Shown here one piece after another: positions 8,579 to 16,412 of a stretch of 64,000 bases of DNA. The stretch is taken from the NCBI GenBank assembly GCA_029212905.1, contig JARGPB010000014.1:32062-96061 (forward strand), written 5' to 3'. Position 1 is the first letter of the stretch; every line of letters starts with the position of its first letter. The DNA is from Thalassovita sp. (GTDB taxonomy: Bacteria; Pseudomonadota; Alphaproteobacteria; Rhodobacterales; Rhodobacteraceae). A program made the position numbers and the translations under genes. Under the pieces are notes generated by a model. The model had not been told where the DNA came from and did no database searches. It worked only from the letters and a program-made list of their open reading frames with translations.

Positions 8579-8599
8579 GAGTATTTGTGGCAAGATGAA
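8579..8599 (+). repeat. 21-nt intergenic repeat, copy 2
   Basis: GAGTATTT-GT-GGCAAGATGAA, in the gap between the CoA ligase and amidohydrolase genes. It is preceded by GGAGCCTCCGGCGG, which is GC-rich and partly self-complementary. Confidence 0.7.
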
Positions 8600-8604
8600 A
8601 ACGG

Positions 8605-10398
8605 TCAGACCCGGATCACATCCGCGTCGGCATCGTCATAGATCCGGGCGACCAGATCGGCGCGGCGGGTCAGGACTTTGCGCATGTTCAGGTTGCCCTT
8701 GGCGGTGATTTCATGATCAGCCAACGAGGGCGGCTCGGCCAGGACCAGCGCGCGCCCGATACGGGTGGAGCTGCCGGTGGCGTCTTCTGCCAGCGCGGCC
8801 AGACCGGCGCGCACAGCATCAATAACCGCAGGATCGGTGATGATCTCGCCGGGGTTGCCGTTCGCAGGTTCCGCCGGGAACAGCAGGACGCCGATTTCCG
8901 ACTGGTCCTGCCCGGTGATCACCAGATCGCCAATGACGCCTTCGAGAGCGGTCATCAACTGGCCGCGCAGCGCGGCGCAGCGCACCCAGGTGCCCGAGGT
9001 CAGCTTGAAATCCTCGGAGATTCGACCGTCAAAGCTGAGACCGCGATCCGGGTTTTCCGCGTCGACAAATTTAACCGCATCCCCGGTGATCAAGAAGCCC
9101 TCGGAATCAAAGCTTTCCTTGGTTTTTTCTTCGTCTTCGAAATAGCCGGGCATGATGTTCGGCCCTTTGCAGCGCAGCTCGTAGCGGGCATCGTCATCGG
9201 GGATCAGCTTGATCTCGGAGCCCGGCACCGGCACGCCGATGATGCCCGAGCGTTCCACCCGTTCATGCACGATCAGCGTGGCGGGGGCGGTTTCCGTCAT
9301 GCCCCAGCTGGACACCATCAGCGGCACCTGGCCGGTGACTTCGGTCGCCATTTCACCCAATGCCTGCCAGATTTCCTGCGGCAGCGATGCGCCCGCATAA
9401 AAGGTGAAATCCAGCCCAGAGAAGAAATCGCGGCGCAGTTCCGGGTCTGCCTTCAGGGCTTCGACCTGACGGGCGAACCCGATGGGCACGTTAAAGGCCA
9501 GCGTGCCGGTGTGCATCTTCATGTTTTCCAGCGTGCGCGGGAACAGCTTGTCCGTGGGTTTGCCGTCGTCGATATAGATCGACCCGCCGTTGGCCAGCAT
9601 CATGTTAAAGTTATGCGAGCCGCCGAACACGTGGTTCCAGGGCAGCCAGTCCAGGATTTTCGGCGGACGGGCGCGCAGCACCGGAAAGGCATCCGCGATC
9701 TGGGTCTGGTTCACGCACATCATTTTATGCGTGGTGATTACGCCCTTGGGGTTCGACGTCGACCCCGAGGTAAACAGGATTTTCGCCGTCGTGTCCGGGG
9801 TCACGGCTGCATGGGCGGCATCCACATCTGCGTCGCCGCCTTTCAGCGCCTCGGTCATCGAGATCACGTCACGCGGGGCGCCTTCGGGATTGCTGGCCAG
9901 GATGTCAAAGCCCTTCAGCGCTTCCATGCCGACCGCGCCGCTATAGCGGGCAGCGTCATCGACGAACAGCAATCCGGGGCGGACTTTCTCGATTACATAC
10001 AGCAGCCGGTCATGCGCGCCGGGGATCAGCGAATATTGCTCGGCCACCGGGACGCTGGCCATGCCGATATATTGCGTCGCCAACGCCAGCAGACCATGAT
10101 CCACCGAGTTGCCCGACATGATCACCACCGGGCCCTTTTTGTCATAGCCGTTTGCCAGCAGCCAGGCGCCCAGGGTGCGCACGATTTCCAGCGCCTCCTT
10201 AAAGGTGACTTCGCGCCAGCCGGGGCCGTCACGTTCGGCGATGAACACGGCGTCGGGCGTTTTTTCGGCCCAGGCATGCAGCCAGTCCCCAGTCGAGCGG
10301 GCAACCTCGCCCATCGGGTGCGACGAACGCAGGACAAGCGAACCATCCTCGCGGGTTTCGGTCAGCACATCCTGGGGTACAGTAATCGATGCGGTCAT
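8605..10398 (-). CDS. fcs: Feruloyl-CoA synthase-like AMP-forming CoA ligase
   Basis: A 597-residue adenylate-forming enzyme. The P-loop T-S-G-S-T-S-N-P-K-G-V lies near residue 200, and a WGMTE-type A5 motif (S-S-W-G-M-T-E-T-A-P) near residue 350. The C-terminal part (L-T-S-G-T-W-V-R) matches the feruloyl-CoA synthetase branch, which replaces the usual C-terminal lysine region with a longer variant. It would activate ferulate, p-coumarate or a related phenylpropenoid to its CoA thioester. ATG 10398 has GGAGA eight bases upstream; the earlier start at 10416 has none. Neighbouring MarR and enoyl-CoA hydratase genes support the hydroxycinnamate assignment, but the true substrate is not proven. 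Confidence 0.78.
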   Translation of the reverse strand: MTASITVPQDVLTETREDGSLVLRSSHPMGEVARSTGDWLHAWAEKTPDAVFIAERDGPGWREVTFKEALEIVRTLGAWLLANGYDKKGPVVIMSGNSVDHGLLALATQYIGMASVPVAEQYSLIPGAHDRLLYVIEKVRPGLLFVDDAARYSGAVGMEALKGFDILASNPEGAPRDVISMTEALKGGDADVDAAHAAVTPDTTAKILFTSGSTSNPKGVITTHKMMCVNQTQIADAFPVLRARPPKILDWLPWNHVFGGSHNFNMMLANGGSIYIDDGKPTDKLFPRTLENMKMHTGTLAFNVPIGFARQVEALKADPELRRDFFSGLDFTFYAGASLPQEIWQALGEMATEVTGQVPLMVSSWGMTETAPATLIVHERVERSGIIGVPVPGSEIKLIPDDDARYELRCKGPNIMPGYFEDEEKTKESFDSEGFLITGDAVKFVDAENPDRGLSFDGRISEDFKLTSGTWVRCAALRGQLMTALEGVIGDLVITGQDQSEIGVLLFPAEPANGNPGEIITDPAVIDAVRAGLAALAEDATGSSTRIGRALVLAEPPSLADHEITAKGNLNMRKVLTRRADLVARIYDDADADVIRV

Positions 10399-10412
10399 GT
10401 CGGTGGATCTCC

Positions 10413-10892
10413 TCAATCCAGGGGGTCGATGCGGCTCAGCAGATTGACCAGCTGTGCACGTTCTTCGAGGCTCAGATGAACCAGTCGTTCCTCTTCCGAG
10501 CTGGTCAGAGCCTGCGCGGCAGCATCCCGTTGCTTGATGCCGGCCAGCGTGGCCCGCAAGGCATAGGACCGCCGGTCCGTTGGCACCCGGAAACGCCCGA
10601 TCAGGTTCGCCTCTTCCAGGGCGTCGATGATCAGCACGGTGTTGGACCGTTCCATGTTCAGGGCGGCGGCCAGTTGCGACTGGGTCACGTCCGGGTTGTC
10701 CACGATCACGCAGAGCGCGGAAAACGTGGTGATCCGCAGCCCGAAACGCTCAAGCGTGCGGGCCGCGTTGGTTTGCATGATGTTTGACGCGCGCTTGACG
10801 TTATACCCGGCATAGCTTCGCAGATGCCGATCCAGCAGGGCAGTCCGGGCAGCGGCGGGCGTGGTCGCGGTTTTGGCAGGTTTGCGTCCCAT
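10413..10892 (-). CDS. MarR-family regulator of the hydroxycinnamate-type operon
   Basis: A 159-residue winged-helix protein. The helix-turn-helix is around T-Q-S-Q-L-A-A-A-L-N-M-E-R-S-N-T near residue 70, and the wing includes T-D-R-R-S-Y-A-L-R. This layout matches CouR/HcaR/FerC-type repressors that release DNA on binding hydroxycinnamoyl-CoA. It lies between the enoyl-CoA hydratase and CoA ligase genes on the same strand. ATG 10892 is preferred. A GTG at 10901 would overlap the hydratase stop by four bases (GTGA) and is a credible alternative. Its probable operator is the palindrome at 11684-11702. Confidence 0.82.
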   Translation of the reverse strand: MGRKPAKTATTPAAARTALLDRHLRSYAGYNVKRASNIMQTNAARTLERFGLRITTFSALCVIVDNPDVTQSQLAAALNMERSNTVLIIDALEEANLIGRFRVPTDRRSYALRATLAGIKQRDAAAQALTSSEEERLVHLSLEERAQLVNLLSRIDPLD

Positions 10893-10897
10893 CTGCG

Positions 10898-11668
10898 TCA
10901 CCGGAACGTCGGTGCGCGTTTGTCCAGAAAGGCGCGCAGCCCTTCTTCGGCGTCGGGGCTGGTTTGGGTCAGCGCGGCGCACAGGCTCTCGGTGAACAGG
11001 CCGTCTTGTTTGGACATGTCTTCGATCCGGGCCAAGGCGTGGATCATGACATAGTTCGACAGACCGGCGTTTTTCGCGATTTTCCGGGCCAGATCCAGCG
11101 CCAGCGCCAGCGCTTCGCCTTCTCCGACCGAATAATGCGCCAGACCCAGGGACAGGCCTTCGTCGGCGTTGTATTTGCGGCCGGTCAGCATCATTTCGGT
11201 CATCCGGTCGGCGCCCAGGATGCGCCCCACACGAACCGAGGCCCCGCCGCCGACATAGATGCCGCGACGGCCTTCGGGCAGCTGAAAGATGGTCGAGGGT
11301 TCCGCAATCCGCACATGGGTCGAGGTCGCCAGCTCCAGGCCGCCCCCGATTGCCGCGCCAAAGATTGCCGACACGACCGGCAGACCGCCGTATTGGATTT
11401 TGTCCATCACGCCGTGCCAGTTGCGCGAATGGCGCATGGTGCCTTCGGCGTCACGGGCGACGTGCTCGCTCAGATCCAACCCCGAACAATAATGCCCGTC
11501 CGTCCCTGTCAGCACGACGACCTTGGCCTCTTTCGGCGGGTTCGAGAAAAACCCGTCCAGCGCCGCCAGCAGTTCGTCATTCATGGCGTTGCGCTTGCCG
11601 GGGCGGTTCATCGTCACAACGGCGATATTGCCCTGTAGCTCGACCTTAAGGATTTCGGTGTCTGTCAT
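10898..11668 (-). CDS. Enoyl-CoA hydratase/crotonase-family enzyme
   Basis: A 256-residue crotonase-fold protein. The oxyanion-hole segments are H-Y-C-S-G-L-D-L near residue 63 and G-A-A-I-G-G-G-L-E-L-A near residue 108. A glutamate in L-P-E-G-R-R-G-I near residue 130 corresponds to one of the catalytic acids. Next to a feruloyl-CoA-synthase-like ligase it probably hydrates the cinnamoyl-CoA double bond, either as a hydratase/lyase releasing an aldehyde or as the beta-oxidation hydratase. ATG 11668 has GGAGA six bases upstream. It is the first gene of the operon and is preceded by a MarR-type palindrome. Confidence 0.82.
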   Translation of the reverse strand: MTDTEILKVELQGNIAVVTMNRPGKRNAMNDELLAALDGFFSNPPKEAKVVVLTGTDGHYCSGLDLSEHVARDAEGTMRHSRNWHGVMDKIQYGGLPVVSAIFGAAIGGGLELATSTHVRIAEPSTIFQLPEGRRGIYVGGGASVRVGRILGADRMTEMMLTGRKYNADEGLSLGLAHYSVGEGEALALALDLARKIAKNAGLSNYVMIHALARIEDMSKQDGLFTESLCAALTQTSPDAEEGLRAFLDKRAPTFR

Positions 11669-11683
11669 TGCTATCTCCACTAT

Positions 11684-11702
11684 TAGCTATGATTCATAAC
11701 TA
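11684..11702. promoter_or_regulatory. Probable MarR operator of the hydroxycinnamate-type operon
   Basis: TAGCTATGATTCATAACTA is a 19-nt palindrome centred on one base with a single mismatched pair. It sits 16-34 bp upstream of the hydratase ATG. Length and AT-rich half-sites fit MarR-family operators. Confidence 0.65.
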
Positions 11703-11760
11703 TATCCGCACAAAGAGTCCAGAAATTCCTTCGCTGCGGCTGCGAAATTTCCAGACAAAA

Positions 11761-11790
11761 AAGCGCCCCGAACCAAGGGCTGGGGCGCTT
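11761..11790 (-). terminator. Terminator of the TRAP transporter operon
   Basis: Nine-bp stem AAGCGCCCC/GGGGCGCTT around a 12-nt loop, followed on the minus strand by TTTTTTG. It separates dctM from the enoyl-CoA hydratase operon. Confidence 0.9.
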
Positions 11791-11816
11791 CTATTTTGTT
11801 TTGTTTCAATCGCTTA

Positions 11817-13139
11817 TCAGTGCAGCAACCGCACCAGGAACAGCGTGATACCGGGGAAAATAACCAGCAAAGCCACCCGTACAATGTCCGACCCGACAAA
11901 GTACATCACGGCCTTGTAGGTCTCGATCATCGGGGTTTTCCGGTCCATCGAGTTGATGACGAACAGGTTCATCCCCACCGGCGGTGTGATTAGACCGACC
12001 TCCACTACGATCAGAACGATGATACCGAACCAAATGGCGACTTCCTCGGTGGTCATGCCGAAATCCAGATTCGAGATGATCGGAAAGAAGATCGGAATGG
12101 TCAGCAGAATCATCGACAGACTGTCCATGACGCACCCAAAAATCAGGTACAGCGCCAGGATCAGCGTCAGGATCAGCCACGGGCTCAGCCCCAGTCCGAC
12201 AACCCATTGCGACAGCTCTTGCGGGACTTGGCTTTGGGCCAGGAACCCGTTGTAGAACCCGGCGCCCAGCACGATGAAGAAAATCATCGCCGTGCCGCGT
12301 GCGGTCGCAATAAAGCTCTCGACCATGGTCGATTTAGTCAGCCCGCCATTGATCAGCGCGATCAACCCGGTGCCAAACGCCCCGACGGCCGCGCCTTCGG
12401 TTGGCGTGAAAACACCCAGATAAATCCCGCCGACGACGGTGACAAACACGATCAGAACCGGCCAGACTTCGGCCAGGGCACGGAACCGTTCCGACATTGG
12501 CTGCGGTTCACGCACGCCTGCCGCATCCGGGTGCAAACGCACATAGATCGAGATGGTCAGCATATAGCCCAGCGCCGCCAGGATGCCCGGAATGAACGCC
12601 GCCAGGAACAGTTTGGCGATGTTTTGCTCGGTCAGGATCGCATAGATCACCAGGATCACCGACGGTGGGATCAGGATGCCCAGCGTCCCGCCCGCGGCCA
12701 GCGTGGCCGTGGAAAACCCGCCCGAATAGCCATAGCGCTTCAGCTCTGGCAGGGCGACCTGGCTCATGGTGGCGGCAGTGGCCAGCGACGATCCGCAGAT
12801 CGACCCAAAGCCCGCACAAGCGCCAACAGCCGCCATGGCGACCCCGCCCTTGCGGTGCCCCAGAAAGGATTCCGCCGCCTTGAACAGTGCCTGGCTCATC
12901 CCGCCCAGGGTCGCGAAATGACCCATTAGGATGAACATCGGCACGATCGACAGCGAGTAGCTGGAGAACGTCGAGTATGTTTCAGTTTTCAGTTTGGCCA
13001 AGCCTACGACCCAGCTGCCGTTGATGAAATACAGGCCCAGCAGACCGGCCAGGAACATGGCCAGCCCGATCGGCACCCGCAAAAAGATCATCACCAGCAA
13101 AAGAGGAAAGGACGTCAGTCCGATTTCAAGATTGGTCAA
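11817..13139 (-). CDS. TRAP transporter large permease subunit (DctM-like)
   Basis: A 440-residue integral membrane protein of about 12 helices with typical DctM features: an F-P-L-L-L-V-M-I-F-L-R-V-P-I-G start and a G-G-T-L-G-I-L-I-P-P-S loop near residue 155, repeated in the second half as L-I-T-P-P-V-G-M-N near residue 390. It forms the sodium-driven translocation channel of a TRAP importer for organic acids. Its start overlaps the DctQ stop by four bases (ATGA), indicating translational coupling. The same cluster layout suggests uptake of an aromatic acid, but the substrate is inferred only from position. Confidence 0.9.
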   Translation of the reverse strand: MTNLEIGLTSFPLLLVMIFLRVPIGLAMFLAGLLGLYFINGSWVVGLAKLKTETYSTFSSYSLSIVPMFILMGHFATLGGMSQALFKAAESFLGHRKGGVAMAAVGACAGFGSICGSSLATAATMSQVALPELKRYGYSGGFSTATLAAGGTLGILIPPSVILVIYAILTEQNIAKLFLAAFIPGILAALGYMLTISIYVRLHPDAAGVREPQPMSERFRALAEVWPVLIVFVTVVGGIYLGVFTPTEGAAVGAFGTGLIALINGGLTKSTMVESFIATARGTAMIFFIVLGAGFYNGFLAQSQVPQELSQWVVGLGLSPWLILTLILALYLIFGCVMDSLSMILLTIPIFFPIISNLDFGMTTEEVAIWFGIIVLIVVEVGLITPPVGMNLFVINSMDRKTPMIETYKAVMYFVGSDIVRVALLVIFPGITLFLVRLLH

Positions 13140-13720
13140 TGCTCAGCCCCTCCGCCGACATGGATGATTGTGCGCCCCGAGAGGAACTCGGCGATCCGCA
13201 CGACGGCCATATAGACCGCAACAACAGCCGATACGCAGGCGGCGACCAGACTGGCGGCATAGGCCCACCAGATCGGGAATTGCAGCAAAAACGTCGTCTC
13301 TTGATACCGCATTTTCGATTGCATGCCTTCGTACAGGCGCCAGGCGATCAGGATCAGCACGATTGCAAACAGGATCTCAACGATCATCTGGATGAAACGG
13401 TTGATCTTCACCGGCAGCGCCGAGGTGAAAATATCCACCGAGGCATGCCCCCCAGTGATCTGACACAGCGGAATAAAGGCGAAAATGGCAAAGGCGATGC
13501 CCGCTTCGACGATTTCGAAATCGCCAAGCACCGGACCCACGCCGGTGTCCAGCAGGGTCTGTGCGAAGTCGCCCAAAATGGTATTGGCAAACCCGGAATG
13601 GAAAATCGAATTCAGCGTCCGTCCCAGCACTGACACACAGGTCAGAAGCACCAGAAAGGTCAGAATGATTCCGCCCAAGATTGCCATGTACCGGGCAAGT
13701 TTGTTCATGAACTGTTGCAT
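13136..13720 (-). CDS. TRAP transporter small permease subunit (DctQ-like)
   Basis: A 194-residue protein with four hydrophobic helices, the usual size and topology of the DctQ subunit that holds the large permease together. It begins MQQFMNKLARYMAI with GAGGAC just upstream of ATG 13720; in-frame starts further upstream lack a ribosome-binding site. It lies between dctP and dctM, overlapping dctM by four bases, and is separated from dctP by an intercistronic hairpin. Confidence 0.87.
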   Translation of the reverse strand: MQQFMNKLARYMAILGGIILTFLVLLTCVSVLGRTLNSIFHSGFANTILGDFAQTLLDTGVGPVLGDFEIVEAGIAFAIFAFIPLCQITGGHASVDIFTSALPVKINRFIQMIVEILFAIVLILIAWRLYEGMQSKMRYQETTFLLQFPIWWAYAASLVAACVSAVVAVYMAVVRIAEFLSGRTIIHVGGGAEH

Positions 13721-13764
13721 GAATGTCCTCGTCCTTGATGAGAGAGGGGGGGGGTTCAGCGACG

Positions 13765-13790
13765 CCACGACAGGAAACCCCCTGCCGTGG
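13765..13790 (-). other. Intercistronic hairpin between dctP and dctQ
   Basis: Arms CCACGACAGG and CCTGCCGTGG (one mismatch) form a stem without a T-run, 23 bp after the dctP stop. Such a hairpin may stabilise the dctP part of the transcript, giving more binding protein than permease. This is inference from layout. Confidence 0.5.
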
Positions 13791-13812
13791 CCGCGTTAGG
13801 GTAATTTGGCCC

Positions 13813-14847
13813 TTACTTGGTGTGCGATGCAATCAGGGATTTCGCCTGATCCAGCAAAGCCTTACCATCATAGCCTTTTTTGGTCATTTCAGCGACCCAG
13901 TCGACCTCTTGCGAGGCGGCAGCGGCTTTCCATTCGGCGACCTGAGCTTCGTTCAGTGCGACGATGTTGTTGCCCATCTCGACGGCTTTGGCGCGCGACG
14001 GTGCGTCCGACGCAGCCATGGTTTTACCCGCCCAAGCCGAGACTTCAGCACCCGAATTGGCGTCGATTACGGCCTTCAGGTCGTCGGGCAGCGCGTTGTA
14101 CTTGTCCTTGTTCATCGCGAAAATGAACGTGGTGGTGTACAGCGATGCATCGCCGAATTCGGTGTGGTTGTGCACCAGCTCAGGCACTTTCAGCGCGCCG
14201 GTTACTTCCCACGGGATGACGGTTGCGTCGATTACGCCTTTCGACAGACCCTCGGGGACGGCAGGCACAGGCATGCCGATCGGGGTTGCGCCCAGTTCGG
14301 TAAAGAACTTGTTGGTGACGCGGGTCGGGGCGCGCAGTTTCACGCCATTCAGATCAGCAGGCGCGGCGATCGGCTTTTTCGAGTGGATCAGACCGGGGCC
14401 GTGCACCCACAGGCCGATAACCTTGAAGGGGGCGTATTCCTTGTCCAGCATGTTGGCTTCGGCATATTCCCAATAGGCGCGGCTGGTGGCTTCGGCGTTG
14501 GTCATCATGAACGGCAGCTCGAATGCTTCGCCCTGAGGGAAACGGCCGGGGGTGTAGCCCGCAACAGTCCAGACGATGTCAGCGATGCCGTCTTCCAGTT
14601 GGCCGATCAGATGCGGGGGCTTGCCGCCCAGCTGCATCGAGGGGTAGCGCTCGATCTTGATGCGGCCTTCGGATTCCGCTTCGATCTTGTCAGCCCAGAC
14701 GTCCAGGATCAGCTTGGGCACATTGGCTTGCGCTGGCAGGAACTGGTGCAGTTTCAGCGTCACGTCCTGAGCATAGGCCGTCGCCGCGGTGCCTGCCACA
14801 ATGGCTGCTGCCGCTGCGGTCCGCAGGGTTGTTTTCAAAAGTTTCAT
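13813..14847 (-). CDS. TRAP transporter substrate-binding protein (DctP-like)
   Basis: A 344-residue periplasmic protein with a signal peptide (MKLLKTTLRTAAAAAIVAGTAATAYA, cleaved before QDVTL). The DctP fold follows, including the conserved ligand-arginine region in L-N-G-V-K-L-R-A-P-T-R near residue 173 and W-G/T-V-A-G-Y-T-P-G-R-F-P near residue 90. It captures an organic anion for the DctQM permease. It is the first gene of the three-gene operon; the terminator after dctM separates that operon from the downstream aromatic operon. Confidence 0.88.
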   Translation of the reverse strand: MKLLKTTLRTAAAAAIVAGTAATAYAQDVTLKLHQFLPAQANVPKLILDVWADKIEAESEGRIKIERYPSMQLGGKPPHLIGQLEDGIADIVWTVAGYTPGRFPQGEAFELPFMMTNAEATSRAYWEYAEANMLDKEYAPFKVIGLWVHGPGLIHSKKPIAAPADLNGVKLRAPTRVTNKFFTELGATPIGMPVPAVPEGLSKGVIDATVIPWEVTGALKVPELVHNHTEFGDASLYTTTFIFAMNKDKYNALPDDLKAVIDANSGAEVSAWAGKTMAASDAPSRAKAVEMGNNIVALNEAQVAEWKAAAASQEVDWVAEMTKKGYDGKALLDQAKSLIASHTK

Positions 14848-14982
14848 TGGTCTTACCTCCCGTGGTTAAGATCATTGGTGGTCGGCTGATCCGACCATAC
14901 GCGGGCCTCAGAAAGGCCCGGTATTCTTGGTCAGGCGATACGAACGCGTCACCTACTCCTACAGCAGGGCGTGACGCGTTGG

Positions 14983-15624
14983 TTACGCCTCGAAATCTGG
15001 TTGGTTCTTTGGGTGGGCCTCAACAAAGGCCGGGTTCGCTTGGCACTGTTCGTAAACGGCGTTGACGCGCGCAAAGCTCGATATATCGACGTTGAACCTC
15101 TCGGCCGAGAACACCTGCGGCACCAGGCAGATGTCCGCAAGGCTGGGTTCGTCACCGAAACAGAACCGGGTTGCCTCGCGTTTTTGCAGGATCTCCTCGC
15201 AGGCCTGCAAACCGTCCGTCAGCCAGCGCGACAGCCACGCGTTCACCGCGGTTTCGTCCAGCGCCAGGTCGTTTCGCAGGTATTGCAGGACCCGCAGGTT
15301 TTGCAGCGGATGGATTTCGCAGGCGATCACCTGGCTAAAGGCCCGGACCTGTGCGCGCAGGTCTTTGTCCTGGGGGATCAGCCGTGCACCGCCATAGGTT
15401 TCGTCCAGCCATTCGATGATTGCCAGCGACTGATACAGCTCTTGCCCGTCGTCAGTGATCAGCGCGGGGACCAGTTTCTGAGGGTTCACCGCGGCGAAAT
15501 CCGGCGTTTTGTGCTGGCCGGTTTTCAGGTGGACGCTTTCGAAATCATACTCCAGCCCCTTCAAATTAAAGGCGATCCGGCAGCGATAGGCTGACGAGCT
15601 GCGAAAGTATCCCAAAAAACGCAT
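14983..15624 (-). CDS. maiA: Maleylacetoacetate isomerase (zeta-class glutathione transferase)
   Basis: A 213-residue GST-fold enzyme starting MRFLGYFRSSSAYR. The S-S-x-A-Y-R motif is the glutathione-activating loop of zeta-class GSTs. N-P-Q-K-L-V-P-A-L near residue 47 is the cis-proline segment, and Q-S-L-A-I-I-E-W-L-D-E follows. Length and motifs match MaiA, which isomerises maleylacetoacetate to fumarylacetoacetate in tyrosine/homogentisate breakdown; maleylpyruvate isomerase is an alternative. Hydrolase and dioxygenase partners are not in the window. It is divergent from a MarR gene, which probably regulates it. Confidence 0.8.
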   Translation of the reverse strand: MRFLGYFRSSSAYRCRIAFNLKGLEYDFESVHLKTGQHKTPDFAAVNPQKLVPALITDDGQELYQSLAIIEWLDETYGGARLIPQDKDLRAQVRAFSQVIACEIHPLQNLRVLQYLRNDLALDETAVNAWLSRWLTDGLQACEEILQKREATRFCFGDEPSLADICLVPQVFSAERFNVDISSFARVNAVYEQCQANPAFVEAHPKNQPDFEA

Positions 15625-15790
15625 CAGTTTCAGGTCTCCATCAGGGGCAGGGGGAAAGAGGTGCGTCCCAGGGCCGGGCCGTTGCAACAGCGCAACGGCC
15701 GGAATTCTCCGGGTTGCGTATTTTTTGCGGCGGTGGCCAATTGGGTCAACACGGGTCCTCCTCCCAGGATTTGTGTCGGTCCGATATTAA

Positions 15791-15804
15791 ATATGTATTC
15801 ATAT
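15791..15804. promoter_or_regulatory. Candidate MarR operator between maiA and marR
   Basis: ATATG-TATT-CATAT inverted repeat in an AT-rich part of the 281-bp divergent intergenic region. The region also holds the two promoters and shows no other gene. Confidence 0.4.
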
Positions 15805-15905
15805 CGTTATGGATCATGTCAATCTGTTAGCACGGAAGTATTTTCGAAGCTACCCGCTCACAAAACTGACCATACGGTCGACTATAAGGAAAAACCAGAG
15901 GAAAA

Positions 15906-16337
15906 ATGGCTGAATTTCACGACATGCCAGGGCACCTTGTGCGGCGCGCACATCAGGTTGCGACGGCCCTGTTCCACGAGCATATGACGCGCGAAGGCAT
16001 TGATATTACGCCGTTTCAATATACTGCCTTGTCCGCGATCAATCTACAGCCGGGCCTGGATCAGGCGACGGTTGCGGCTTGGACGGCCTGCGACCGCGCC
16101 ACGATCGGTGGCGTGGTGGATCGGCTGGTCGAAAAAGGCTATGTCGCGCGAAATGTTTCTGCGAAAGACCGGCGCGCGCGGGTGTTGAACCTGACTGATT
16201 CGGGGCTAAGCACCCTTAAACAGGTCGAACAGATCGCCCGCGGCATCCAGGACGAGATCACAATGGGCCTGACCGAGGACGAAAAATCCACCCTTGTGGA
16301 CCTGCTTCGACGGATCAGCGAGAACCACCCGAAATAG
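15906..16337 (+). CDS. MarR-family transcriptional regulator
   Basis: A 143-residue winged-helix protein (MAEFHDMPGHLVRRAHQ). A helix-turn-helix is around L-D-Q-A-T-V-A-A-W-T-A-C-D-R-A-T near residue 57, followed by the R-L-V-E-K-G-Y-V recognition/wing region and K-D-R-R-A-R-V-L near residue 90. ATG has AGAGGAAAA directly upstream. It is divergent from maiA, so control of maleylacetoacetate isomerase by an aromatic acid is the likely role. The ligand is unknown. Confidence 0.82.
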   Translation: MAEFHDMPGHLVRRAHQVATALFHEHMTREGIDITPFQYTALSAINLQPGLDQATVAAWTACDRATIGGVVDRLVEKGYVARNVSAKDRRARVLNLTDSGLSTLKQVEQIARGIQDEITMGLTEDEKSTLVDLLRRISENHPK

Positions 16338-16361
16338 GCCCCCGCCAGCCGGCCGAACAAA

Positions 16362-16386
16362 AAGGCCGGTCACGCGGACCGGCCTT
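16362..16386 (-). terminator. Terminator of the pyrimidine ABC/hydrolase operon
   Basis: Ten-bp perfect stem AAGGCCGGTC/GACCGGCCTT with a 5-nt loop, followed on the minus strand by TTTGTT. It may also serve the marR gene on the plus strand. Confidence 0.85.
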
Positions 16387-16412
16387 CTGTGTGGACAAAC
16401 TCTGACAGGGGA

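Noticed and set aside
8713..10479. 588-codon plus-strand frame opposite the CoA ligase gene
   Set aside because: It is antisense to a gene with intact adenylation motifs. The translation is rich in Arg, Gln and His and lacks any recognisable domain.
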